A DNA stretch of 8,604 bases from assembly GCA_017616575.1 (NCBI GenBank), contig JAFZXW010000215.1, positions 1 to 8,604 on the forward strand. Reading direction: 5' to 3'. The stretch is from Candidatus Methanomethylophilaceae archaeon. GTDB lineage: Archaea > Thermoplasmatota > Thermoplasmata > Methanomassiliicoccales > Methanomethylophilaceae. The position numbers and the translations under genes are program-made. How positions within the stretch are numbered: the first letter of the stretch is position 1; the number at the start of each line of letters is the position of its first letter. The notes beneath the pieces are model-generated. The model ran no database searches, was not told the origin of the DNA, and saw only the letters and a program-made list of their open reading frames with translations. Of the stretch, positions 1 to 7,420 are shown piece after piece.

Positions 1-3000
1 CATGCCCGAGAGATGGGCAGGTCGGTATATCCAGTTTCCCTGCGTCGGTCGGTGAGGTCCTCCAGCCTGTCCTCCGCGAGGCGGCTGAGCTCGTCCAGCT
101 TCTCGAGCATGTCGTCATCGGCCTCCCACATGCCCCTGGAGACGGCTTCCTGGAGGCGGTCCAGGATCTCGGCGGCGGCGTACGGGTTGACCTCCTCCAT
201 CCAGTCCCAGGTGTCCTTGTCCAGGAGGTATTTCTCGGCGATTCCGTCGTACATCCATTTGTCCATGACGTCCGAGGTGGCGTCCATGCCGAAGGCGTGC
301 TCGATGACGTTCACCATCTCCGCCGCGCCGCGGTAGCCGTGCCGTTTCATCCCCTCTATGTACTTCGGGTTGAGGGCCTTGCTGCGGAAGACGAACTTCA
401 TCTCCTCCCCCAGGGTGCGGACCTTGGTGGAGCCAGGGTCGGAGCCGTCGCCCATGTATGAAACCGCGTCTCCTCCGTAGGCCTTGACCAGGGCGTTCAT
501 CCCGCCCAGGTATCCGTAGACGTCGTCGATGTCGATCAGGTCGATCTCCCTGTCCGGCATGTTCTTCACGGTCGCCTTGACCTTGGTCAGGCGCCTTACG
601 AACTCGTCTTTCAGCTGGGTCCCGGAGTATCCTCTGCCGTACGCGTAGCTTCCCCAGGAGACGTATGAGTCGGCCAGGTCCTTGAGCGTGGACCATTTCC
701 CGGACTCGATGAGGTGGTTCACCCCAGGCCCGTAGGCGCCCGGAGGGCATCCGAACACGCGTACGGACGACATCCTCCTGGCCTCGTCGTCAGGTATGCC
801 CTCGAGCATGCGGTCCGTCATGTCTTTCCTCAGGTTGGCGGCCATGGCGTTGTCTTCTTCGGACTCGTCCAGGCCCATGACCATGGACGCCGCCTCGTCT
901 ATCAGCTCTATTATGTTGGGGAACACGTCCCTGAAGAGCCCGGTGATGCGGACGGTCACGTCCACCCTCGGGCGGCCAAGCTCTTCCAGCGGTATGACCT
1001 CCAACCCGGTGACCTCCGAGCCGCTCTCGGCCCAGACCGGCCTCACGCCCATCAGCCAAAGGATGTAGGCTATGTCGTCTCCCCCGTTCTTGTAGGTGTC
1101 CGTGGCCCAGATTATGAACCCGATCTCCCTGGGGAAGACGCCCTTGTCCTCGATGAATCTCGAGATCATCTGGTCCGCCATGCCCTTCCCGACTGTCCAG
1201 GCCGAGCGGGTGGGCAAAGTGTCCGGGTCCAGGCCGTAATAATTTCTACCGGTCGGGAGTATGTCCGCGTTGCCGCGGGTGGGGGCTCCGGATGGGCCGG
1301 GAAGCACATATCCGCCGGACAGAGCCTCCAGGACCGACCCTATCTCTCCGGAAGTGGCCGTCAGCGAGGGGTAGATTCTTTCGCATACATAGCGGACCGA
1401 CTCCTCCAGCGCGGAGGTGGTCCCAGGGACCATGTCCTTGCAAATCTTCAGGCATTCATCCGTGCGGAACCCTGCGCCCATCATGGCCTCTATCAGCCTC
1501 GATGTCGCGTCGTCCGTGTCGTCCAGGTCCTTCTCCGGGTCTGCGCCCAAGGATTCCCCGACGGACCTTCTCAGAGACGGCACGGACCCGTTGTCCAGGC
1601 GGCTAAGGGAATAGACGGACTCGGCCAGGAGATTCCCTTCGGGCACCTTTCCCAGGATGTGGAGCCCGTCCCTTATGAGGGCGTCCTTGGCCTCGGTGAC
1701 CAGGTCGTGGAGCGCCCATATCCTCTCCGCCATCTCTTCGGTCCCGGAGTCTTCAGTCAAGCCTATGTCGTCGAGCAGGTTCTCCTCCGTGGCGGCCTCC
1801 AGGATCTCCTTCAGGAGGCTCTCCCTCCGCGGGTTCGTGGCGGCCCCCATGCCCACGTACTCCTGGATCAGGGAGTCTATCTTTAGAAGCCCGTCATGGA
1901 GCTCGGCGCGGGTCATCACGGCGTTCAGGTGGCCCACCAGGACGGCCTCCGACCGCCTCTTGGCCTGTATGCCCTCCCCGGGGTCGTCTATCATGTACGG
2001 GTAGATGTTCGGTATCGAATCCAAGACGAGGTCCGGATAGCATTTGCCGGAGAGCGCGGCGGACCTCCCTGGAAGCCATTCCAGCGTCCCATGGGTCCCC
2101 ATGTGGATCACGGCGTCGACGCCGAACACGTCCCTGAGCCACCTGTAGAAAGCCAGGTATTGATGGTGCGGAGGTAGCACCGGGTCGTGGCAAAGCTCGT
2201 CGGCGCCCTCCCCCCACCCTCTCGGCGGCTGGAGGGTCACGACCACGTTCCCGGAGACGAATCCGGGAATAATCATCCTGCCTTTGGCAGAAGCCACCTG
2301 GCCGGGGGCCTTCCCCCATCTGTCCTCGATTTGTCTTCTGTCGAAATCAGGGATGCCGTCGATCCATCCGTCGTATTCCGCAGTCCCGACGGACCCGGCG
2401 GCCTTTTCTATTATCTCGGAGTCGGTCAACCCCCCGAAGTCGTAGGTGACCCCCTCCAGAATCCTTTTCATCAGCTCCGCGGAGTCTTCCGGGACCCAGT
2501 CCAGAGCGTATCCCGCATCGCGCATGGCCTTCATGAGCGCCACTACGCTAGCGGGGGCGTCCAGGGAGCCGGCGTTTCCGATGCGTTCCGACCCAGGGCT
2601 CACCTGGTACATTATCAGGGCCGCCTTCCTCTCCGACGGGGGCTTCCTGCCCATGCGCGCCCATCCGGCCGCCATCCTGCATATGTGGCCTATCCTGTCC
2701 GGGATGGCCTCCGACCTCTTGCTCTCGGCCTTGGACTGGGCGTACGGGACCCCGGTTATCTGCCCGTCCAGCTCGGGCCAGCACACCATGGACTTCAGGT
2801 CGGCCTTCGGAGGGCCTCCGGCGGTCTCCTCGAAGTCCTTGAACTCGCCGGAATAGCTCATGGCCTGTATGACCGGCACCCCCAGCAGGGTGTGGAAGAA
2901 GTTCCTCTCGGGAGGGACGTCGGCGGTGCCCTCGGACGCGGTGAGCTGCGAGAACGGGGAGCAGAGGACGAGGACGTCTATGATGACTTTCCCGTTCTCG

Positions 3001-3743
3001 GTGAAATACTCCTCGGCGACCTCCCTCACCGGCCTGACCTTCGAGCTCGATGCGGCGGACGGGGCGTAGAACACCGGGATGACGTCCATGCCATGCTCCT
3101 TCAGGCCGTCGGAGAGGGCGTCTATGTGCGCCAGGTTCCCGTAGAGCCATAGGTTGTACGGGAAGAGGACCCCGGCGACGGGCCTCCCTTTCAGAGTCTG
3201 GAGATAGTCCTCCTTGGAGACGTCTATGGGAAATCCTTTGCGGTAAATTCCGTCGGTCCTGTTGGAGACCGGGTCAGGGACCTCCATGTCCGCCCCCGTC
3301 GTCATCCTCAGCGCGTAGAGGAGGAGGGACTCGTCGTTCTCCCTTCCTTTCAGGGCGGCGTACGAGCACAGCCTGACGAAGTCCTCGTCGGAACCTCTGA
3401 ACAGGTCCCTGTACGCGATCTGGACGTCGGGGCTTCCCGAGAAGACGAACACGTTCCCGGGGCACTCCCGCAGCACCTTCTCGTACTCATCGAACCTCTT
3501 GAACCTGGTGGGGTCCGCCATGCATCTCACGAAGACGAAATCCGCCTCGCGGGTGCGATTAGAGAGCTCGTGGAACGTGAGCGGGTCGTCTTCGGCCTCC
3601 GTGCGGGTGCATCCGAAGAACCTTATCGGGATTCCCGCGGATCTGCTGGCGGATTCTGCGGCAGCGGCGTAGACGGAGGCGTCGGTGGTCTGTATCGAAA
3701 GGTAGACGACGTCCATGCCTTCCGTCTTTACTCCTTGCTCCAT
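1..3743 (-). CDS. cobN: CobN-type metal chelatase large subunit (cobaltochelatase / Mg-chelatase H family), 3' end cut by window
   Basis: This is the catalytic large subunit of an ATP-dependent chelatase, which binds the tetrapyrrole and inserts the divalent metal with help from a AAA+ motor. I translated the minus strand from ATG 3743 and found no stop in 1247 codons. Family landmarks appear in order: the LIMYQVSPGSERIGNAGSLD segment near residues 380-400; WGEGADELCHDP from residue 510; HMGTHGTLEWLPG at 547-559; DPGEGIQAKRRSEA near 586-600; LPTGRNYYGLDP at 829-840; and YKNGGDDIAYILWLMG near 884-899. Known CobN proteins are about 1200-1300 residues and end shortly after a 'RGMWEAD'-like segment, which is present here, so only a few codons are probably missing. 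The start at 3743 is preferred over the internal ATG at 3716 because a TATA element lies about 27 bp upstream, which fits a leaderless mRNA. The gene is divergent from the ChlI/ChlD genes that would supply its motor. Cobalt is the likely metal, but nickel or magnesium cannot be excluded from sequence. Confidence 0.93.
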   Translation of the reverse strand, partial: MEQGVKTEGMDVVYLSIQTTDASVYAAAAESASRSAGIPIRFFGCTRTEAEDDPLTFHELSNRTREADFVFVRCMADPTRFKRFDEYEKVLRECPGNVFVFSGSPDVQIAYRDLFRGSDEDFVRLCSYAALKGRENDESLLLYALRMTTGADMEVPDPVSNRTDGIYRKGFPIDVSKEDYLQTLKGRPVAGVLFPYNLWLYGNLAHIDALSDGLKEHGMDVIPVFYAPSAASSSKVRPVREVAEEYFTENGKVIIDVLVLCSPFSQLTASEGTADVPPERNFFHTLLGVPVIQAMSYSGEFKDFEETAGGPPKADLKSMVCWPELDGQITGVPYAQSKAESKRSEAIPDRIGHICRMAAGWARMGRKPPSERKAALIMYQVSPGSERIGNAGSLDAPASVVALMKAMRDAGYALDWVPEDSAELMKRILEGVTYDFGGLTDSEIIEKAAGSVGTAEYDGWIDGIPDFDRRQIEDRWGKAPGQVASAKGRMIIPGFVSGNVVVTLQPPRGWGEGADELCHDPVLPPHHQYLAFYRWLRDVFGVDAVIHMGTHGTLEWLPGRSAALSGKCYPDLVLDSIPNIYPYMIDDPGEGIQAKRRSEAVLVGHLNAVMTRAELHDGLLKIDSLIQEYVGMGAATNPRRESLLKEILEAATEENLLDDIGLTEDSGTEEMAERIWALHDLVTEAKDALIRDGLHILGKVPEGNLLAESVYSLSRLDNGSVPSLRRSVGESLGADPEKDLDDTDDATSRLIEAMMGAGFRTDECLKICKDMVPGTTSALEESVRYVCERIYPSLTATSGEIGSVLEALSGGYVLPGPSGAPTRGNADILPTGRNYYGLDPDTLPTRSAWTVGKGMADQMISRFIEDKGVFPREIGFIIWATDTYKNGGDDIAYILWLMGVRPVWAESGSEVTGLEVIPLEELGRPRVDVTVRITGLFRDVFPNIIELIDEAASMVMGLDESEEDNAMAANLRKDMTDRMLEGIPDDEARRMSSVRVFGCPPGAYGPGVNHLIESGKWSTLKDLADSYVSWGSYAYGRGYSGTQLKDEFVRRLTKVKATVKNMPDREIDLIDIDDVYGYLGGMNALVKAYGGDAVSYMGDGSDPGSTKVRTLGEEMKFVFRSKALNPKYIEGMKRHGYRGAAEMVNVIEHAFGMDATSDVMDKWMYDGIAEKYLLDKDTWDWMEEVNPYAAAEILDRLQEAVSRGMWEADDDMLEKLDELSRLAEDRLEDLTDRRRETGYTDLPISRA

Positions 3744-3766
3744 GTCCGCGTCATTGGCGTGTGCGG

Positions 3767-3775
3767 TTTATATTA
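3767..3775. promoter_or_regulatory. Near-symmetric TATA element shared by divergent cobN and chlI-chlD promoters
   Basis: The 69-bp divergent intergenic region (3744-3812) holds one AT-rich stretch, TTTATATTA on the plus strand and TAATATAAA on the minus strand, in otherwise GC-rich DNA. Its centre (about 3771) is about 27 bp from the cobN ATG at 3743, the usual archaeal TATA-to-start distance, so cobN transcription would begin at or next to its start codon. In the other direction a start near 3796-3798 would leave a leader of roughly 16 nt for the ChlI-like gene, which contains its Shine-Dalgarno site. No clear purine-rich BRE is visible on either side, so which orientation is stronger cannot be told. 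The assignment is inferred from position and composition. Confidence 0.55.
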
Positions 3776-3802
3776 GGTAGGACGTTACGACCAACGATAC
3801 TA

Positions 3803-3807
3803 GAGGG
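3803..3807 (+). promoter_or_regulatory. Shine-Dalgarno site of the ChlI-like gene
   Basis: GAGGG lies 5 nt before the ATG at 3813. An in-frame TAG at 3801-3803 closes the frame immediately upstream, so 3813 is the first possible start of the gene. This leadered, SD-bearing start contrasts with the apparently leaderless cobN start on the opposite side of the same intergenic region. Confidence 0.6.
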
Positions 3808-3812
3808 ATTCA

Positions 3813-4835
3813 ATGAGCCGTGGTTCCGTGGTTTTTCCGTTCGTCGACATCGTAGGGCAGGAGGAGATGAAAAGGGCGCTGATTCTGAACGTGGTGGATC
3901 CGGGCATCGGAGGCGTACTGCTCAAAGGCGAGAAAGGGACCGCGAAGTCAACCTCCGTCAGGTCCCTCGGAGGCGTGCTCCCCCGCAGGACGGCAGTGAA
4001 AGGCTGCAGGTTCCGCTGCGACCCCTCGGACCCGGACCGGATGTGCGAGTCCTGCAGGGAGAAATCGTCGGCATTGGAGACGGAGGAGGTGCCCATGGAG
4101 GTGGTGGAGCTTCCGCTGGGCGCGACAGAGGACAGGGTCGCCGGCACCATAGACATCGAGCACGCCCTGAAGACAGGGGAGAAGCGGTTCGAGCCCGGGG
4201 TCCTGGCGAGGGCCAACGGGAACCTCCTGTACATAGACGAGGTGAACCTTCTGGACGACCACATCGTCGACATGCTCTTGGACTCGGCCGCCATGGGCGT
4301 CAACTATGTCGAGAGGGAGGGGATCTCCTTCTCGCACCCGTCCAGGTTCGTCCTTGTCGGGACCATGAACCCTGAGGAGGGGGACCTGAGGCCCCAGCTC
4401 CTGGACAGGTTCGGCCTCTCGGTGGACATAAAGGGCGAGAGGGACCCGAAGGTAAGGGCGGAGATAGTCAGGAGGAGGCTGGAGTTCGACGACGCCCCCG
4501 AAGCGTACGTCAAGGCCAGGTCCCAGGAGACAGAGGCGCTCCGCGGCCGCATAACGGAGGCCTCCCGCCGCTTGCGCTCGGTGCGCCTCGGCCCGGAGGT
4601 ATTGGACGCGGTCGTGACCGTCACCTCGCATTTCGGAATAGACGGCCACAGGGCGGACATCGTGATGATGAAGGCCGCCAGGGCCAACGCCGCCTTCGAG
4701 GGGAGGGACTCCGTAATCGCAGAGGACATAACCGCGGTCGCGGAGCCGGTCCTCTCCCATCATCTCAGGAGACGCCCCTTCGAGGACTCCTCCATAGACA
4801 GCGAGGAGCTCGAGAAATGCCTGCAGAACCTTTGA
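3813..4835 (+). CDS. chlI: ChlI/BchI-like AAA+ ATPase subunit of metal chelatase
   Basis: This 340-residue AAA+ ATPase is predicted to form the hexameric motor that drives metal insertion by the CobN subunit. Its size matches the BchI/ChlI family. The ATPase motifs are complete: Walker [10 protein letters not shown] at 39-47, Walker B LLYIDE at 138-143 followed by VNLLDDH, the sensor-1 segment GTMNPEEG at 183-190, an arginine finger in LLDRFG (R199), and a sensor-2 arginine in GHRADI (R280). Between Walker A and the family hairpin is a cysteine cluster, C65-x3-C69-x8-C78-x2-C81, which could bind Zn or an Fe-S cluster; I recall similar clusters in other archaeal ChlI-like proteins. There is no signal peptide or membrane segment, so it should be cytosolic. 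It is the first gene of a rightward operon, overlaps the ChlD-like gene by 19 bp, and is divergent from cobN. The family call is firm, and its pairing with CobN rather than another H subunit is inferred from context. Confidence 0.93.
   Translation: MSRGSVVFPFVDIVGQEEMKRALILNVVDPGIGGVLLKGEKGTAKSTSVRSLGGVLPRRTAVKGCRFRCDPSDPDRMCESCREKSSALETEEVPMEVVELPLGATEDRVAGTIDIEHALKTGEKRFEPGVLARANGNLLYIDEVNLLDDHIVDMLLDSAAMGVNYVEREGISFSHPSRFVLVGTMNPEEGDLRPQLLDRFGLSVDIKGERDPKVRAEIVRRRLEFDDAPEAYVKARSQETEALRGRITEASRRLRSVRLGPEVLDAVVTVTSHFGIDGHRADIVMMKAARANAAFEGRDSVIAEDITAVAEPVLSHHLRRRPFEDSSIDSEELEKCLQNL
4803..4808 (+). promoter_or_regulatory. Internal Shine-Dalgarno site for the ChlD-like gene
   Basis: GAGGAG lies inside the 3' end of the ChlI-like gene, 8 nt before ATG 4817. 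It supports this start over the later in-frame ATG at 4862, which would begin at the AAA+ segment 'MEAAKDAV' and lose the conserved YPFSAVFG lead-in. The 19-bp overlap of the two genes suggests translational coupling and matched subunit amounts. Confidence 0.6.
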
Positions 4836-6610
4836 GTTATCCTTTCTCGGCGGTCTTCGGGATGGAGGCCGCCAAGGACGCCGTCAGGTGCGCCGTGTGC
4901 AGCCCCGGCGTCCGCACCGTTCTGATCAGAGGGCCTTCCGGCACTGCCAAGACCGTCCTGTGCAGGTCCCTGTCCGACATCTCAGGCAGGAGGATGGTCA
5001 ACATCCCCGCGGGCGCCGACGTGGAAAGGCTGTTCGGGTCGGTGGACATCGAGAGGTTCCTGGACACCGGCGATCTCTGCCTGGAGAAGGGCCTTCTGGC
5101 TGAGGCGGACGGGGGGTTCGCCTTCGTGGACGACATCAATTTGATGGACGAGAGGACGGCGGTCATGGTGCTGGACGCCGTGGTCACCGGGCGCATAATG
5201 ACGGAGCGCGACGGGATTTCCTCGGTCCAGCCCGCCGACATCGTGCTGCTGGCGACGATGAATCCCGAGGAGCGCGAGATGAGCGACCACCTCCTGGACC
5301 GTTTCGACATCTGCGTCTGCGTGTCGCCGGAGGAGGGCCTGGACGCCAGGAGGGAGGTCCTCTCCCGCCGCATCTCTTACGAGGACTCCGCGTCCGAGTT
5401 CAGGGAGAGGTATTCGGAGGAGACGGAGAAGGAGCGCTCCGCAGCGGAGTACGCCTCAAAGATAGTCCCGCTGGTGCAGATCTCGGACGAGCTCCGTCTG
5501 ATCATCTCGGAGCTGTGCGTCAAGGTGGGGGCCGAGGGCGTCCGCGGGGACATCGCAGTCCTGAACACCGCGAAGGCGTTGGCGGCGCTGGACAGGCGCG
5601 ACTCCGTTACAAGGGGCGACGTCGAGAGGGCGGCGGCCATGTGCCTCGTCCATCGCCGCAGGTACGACATGGAGCCCCCCGAGCCGCCGGAGCCCCCCGA
5701 GGACCAGGAGCAGGATAAGGACGAGGACAAAGGATCCGACGTTCTTCCGCATCTGGACGACATGATGTTCGAGGTCGGCCGCCAGTTCAGGGTCATCGAT
5801 TATCTCGGGAAGGGGAAGGCGCCGAAGGCGTCCGGCAGCAGGAACGGCCGCCGCTCCGAGTCCGAGAGCGCCGGAGCCTACGGGAGGCAGGTATCTTCCA
5901 GGATTCCCGATGGGAAGGCCGAGGACATAGCGTTCGGCGCCACCATGAGGGCCGCCGCCTTGAGCCAGAAGGGAAGGGACCATGGATCCTTGCGCATAGT
6001 GGTGGAGGACCAGGACCTCAGGGAGAAGGTGAGGAGGGTCCGCAACGGGTGCACCGTGATGTTCCTGGTGGACGCCAGCGGCTCCATAGGCGCCAGGCGG
6101 AGGATGTCCGCCGTGAAGGGCGCGGTGCTGTCCATGCTCAAAGACAGCTACGTCAAGCGCGACAAGGTCGGCCTGATGGTGTTCAGGAGAAGGACCGCGG
6201 AGGTGATCCTGCCCCCGACGCGTTCCGTCGAGTACGGTTACAAGCTCCTCGAGGACATCCCCACCGGTGGTAGGACGCCTCTTTCCGCGGCCTTGGTGAC
6301 CGCCGGGGAGTATATGACGTCGTATTCCAGGTCCCATCCGGGGGAGAGGTGCTTCATAGTCCTGATGACCGACGGAAGGTCCAACGTGGCCACGGAGGAG
6401 GGGGCGGACCCCAACGAGGAGGCCAGGAGGATCGCCGACTCCATGAGGATCCCGGCTACGCAGTGGATTGTCGTGAACACCGGGAACGGGTTCAGGCTGT
6501 TCGACAGCGCTTCAGAGCTGGCGTCCCATCTGGAGGCGTTGTATTTCAATCTGGAGCAGCTGGATGCCGATGCGTTGGCGGCAAGCGTACGCACGGCGGC
6601 CGGCATCTGA
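4817..6610 (+). CDS. chlD: ChlD/BchD-like chelatase subunit: AAA+ domain, acidic/proline linker, VWA (MIDAS) domain
   Basis: This 597-residue protein has the BchD/ChlD layout: an N-terminal AAA+ domain, a linker and a C-terminal von Willebrand A domain. In Mg-chelatases this subunit forms the second ring and couples the ATPase ring to the large subunit. Visible motifs are Walker A GPSGTAKT (39-46), Walker B FAFVDDIN (101-108) with Asp106 where ChlI-type ATPases have Glu, sensor-1 segment ATMNPEE (146-152), Arg162 in LLDRFD, and sensor-2 Arg243 in GVRGDI. The linker at about 286-305 contains three EPP units followed by Asp/Glu/Lys-rich sequence. The VWA domain has a full metal-ion-dependent adhesion site: DASGS (D419, S421, S423), T487 in GGRTPL and D519 in MTDGRSN. 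The protein is cytosolic, with no signal peptide or membrane segment. The start is set by GAGGAG 8 nt upstream and by homology at YPFSAVFG. It is probably the functional equivalent of CobT in classical cobaltochelatase. Confidence 0.92.
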   Translation: MPAEPLSYPFSAVFGMEAAKDAVRCAVCSPGVRTVLIRGPSGTAKTVLCRSLSDISGRRMVNIPAGADVERLFGSVDIERFLDTGDLCLEKGLLAEADGGFAFVDDINLMDERTAVMVLDAVVTGRIMTERDGISSVQPADIVLLATMNPEEREMSDHLLDRFDICVCVSPEEGLDARREVLSRRISYEDSASEFRERYSEETEKERSAAEYASKIVPLVQISDELRLIISELCVKVGAEGVRGDIAVLNTAKALAALDRRDSVTRGDVERAAAMCLVHRRRYDMEPPEPPEPPEDQEQDKDEDKGSDVLPHLDDMMFEVGRQFRVIDYLGKGKAPKASGSRNGRRSESESAGAYGRQVSSRIPDGKAEDIAFGATMRAAALSQKGRDHGSLRIVVEDQDLREKVRRVRNGCTVMFLVDASGSIGARRRMSAVKGAVLSMLKDSYVKRDKVGLMVFRRRTAEVILPPTRSVEYGYKLLEDIPTGGRTPLSAALVTAGEYMTSYSRSHPGERCFIVLMTDGRSNVATEEGADPNEEARRIADSMRIPATQWIVVNTGNGFRLFDSASELASHLEALYFNLEQLDADALAASVRTAAGI

Positions 6611-6673
6611 GTCCATCTGGATGCAGCAGAGGTTGATGAGAGATGTCAGAAAACAAAGAGAGGTGTGCGTGAC

Positions 6674-7420
6674 ATGATGGACCGTCCTTCCCAATCGTCG
6701 TCCTCCGACCCGGAGGCCAGAAGGCTTTTCCAGCATGCCTTGGATTCGATGGAGTCCGATCCTGCAGAGGCCAAGGAGGCCCTCAGGAAGGCCGCTGCCT
6801 TGGGATGCTCCGATTCCATGGTCCTTCTCGGGACGATCCTTTCTGATGGGGACGACGACGAGAAGAAGGAGGCTTTGGAGTTCTTCATGAAGGCTTACGA
6901 GGCGGGGAACAACATGGGTTCCAGGAACCTTGGCTATTGCCATGCGCTCGGCCGGGGGACGGAGAAGGACAAGGCCGAGGGGGCCCGCTGGTACACGGTA
7001 TCCGCCATGTCTGGCAACGCGAAGGCTCAATGCAACATAGGCGTCATGTGCGAGTTCGGGAACGGAGTCCCTCAAGACTTTGAAAAGGCGGCGGAATGGT
7101 ACAGGATGTCCGCAGAGAACGGATATTCCCGCGGGATGACCAATTACGCCTGTCTGCTCAGAGATGGCAAGGGAGTCCGGCGCGACCCGGAGGAGGCGGC
7201 GAGATGGTTCGAGAAATCAGGTTCCCCCCGTGCCAAGCGCCTTCTAGGGATCATGCTTCTGGACGGCGACGGCATACCGAAAGATGAAACCAGGGCGCTA
7301 TCCCTTTTGAAGGAGGCCGCGGCGACCGACAGGAAGGCCGCCGAGATCCTGGCTTCCCTTAATGAAAAGAACCGAGGAGGGGCCTGGCCCCGCCTCATTC
7401 AGGGGTGTAGACGGCGGTGA
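6674..7420 (+). CDS. Sel1-like repeat (SLR/TPR-family) protein
   Basis: The product is about 248 residues from ATG 6674; a GTG at 6665 and an ATG at 6677 are alternatives. GAGAGG (6658-6663) is 10 nt from ATG 6674 but only 1 nt from the GTG, which favours the ATG. After a Ser-rich N-terminus the protein is nearly all helical repeats of about 36 residues, at about 45-81, 82-117, 118-153, 154-188 and 189-222 (numbered from the GTG). They show the Sel1 pattern: A-x2-x-L-G-x-x2-x-x-G-x-G-V/I-x-x-D-x-x-x-A-x2-W-Y/F. The best examples are IGVMCEFGNGVPQDFEKAAE and LGIMLLDGDGIPKDETRALS. Such repeats bind other proteins; the partner is unknown. There is no signal peptide or membrane helix. It follows the ChlD-like gene by 63 bp in the same direction and may share its transcript, but nothing in the sequence ties it to chelation. 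The last codons overlap the convergent repeat gene by 26 bp. The family call is firm, the role is not known. Confidence 0.85.
   Translation: MMDRPSQSSSSDPEARRLFQHALDSMESDPAEAKEALRKAAALGCSDSMVLLGTILSDGDDDEKKEALEFFMKAYEAGNNMGSRNLGYCHALGRGTEKDKAEGARWYTVSAMSGNAKAQCNIGVMCEFGNGVPQDFEKAAEWYRMSAENGYSRGMTNYACLLRDGKGVRRDPEEAARWFEKSGSPRAKRLLGIMLLDGDGIPKDETRALSLLKEAAATDRKAAEILASLNEKNRGGAWPRLIQGCRRR
7374..7396. terminator. GC-rich inverted repeat at convergent gene ends, possible terminator
   Basis: Arms GAGGAGGGGCC (7374-7384) and GGCCCCGCCTC (7386-7396) are complementary except for one A/G mismatch, around a central T. A hairpin with a five-base loop is feasible. It lies within the last codons of the Sel1-repeat gene and takes in most of the minus-strand gene's stop codon (7395-7397). 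Read leftward, the hairpin is followed by a short T-rich run (TTCTTTTC), so it best suits termination of the minus-strand gene. No T-run follows in the plus direction. Archaeal terminators often rely on T-runs without a hairpin, so this is tentative. Confidence 0.35.

Noticed and set aside
714..1886. Long plus-strand open frame (390 codons) inside cobN, and another at 2187-3152
   Set aside because: Their translations are rich in Arg/Gly/His/Pro with no family motifs. They are antisense shadows of the cobN frame, which carries all the recognisable CobN motifs.
3783..3796. CGTT-N6-AACG inverted repeat just before the predicted plus-strand transcription start, considered as an operator
   Set aside because: Four-base arms occur often by chance, and no regulator gene or second copy is seen on the cobN side.
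3744..3812. Possible cobalamin riboswitch upstream of the chelatase genes
   Set aside because: Only 69 bp separate the two genes, and the predicted leaders are 0 and about 16 nt, far too short for a riboswitch.
3948..4763. Minus-strand open frame of 271 codons opposite the ChlI-like gene
   Set aside because: It is the complement of a GC-rich coding region, has no recognisable domain, and the plus-strand gene explains every base.
6608..6664. The Sel1 gene is in the same frame as the ChlD-like gene, with no stop between TGA 6608 and the Sel1 start, suggesting read-through or a split fusion
   Set aside because: The stop is TGA, not the UAG used for pyrrolysine in such methanogens. The ChlD protein is complete, and an 18-codon open gap is expected by chance in GC-rich DNA.
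6621..6677. Tiny open frame (18 codons from ATG 6621, or 13 from ATG 6636) whose TGA overlaps the Sel1 gene start as ATGA
   Set aside because: It could be a coupled leader peptide, but the length is within chance, the AGAGG site is only 3 nt from ATG 6636, and there is no coding signature.
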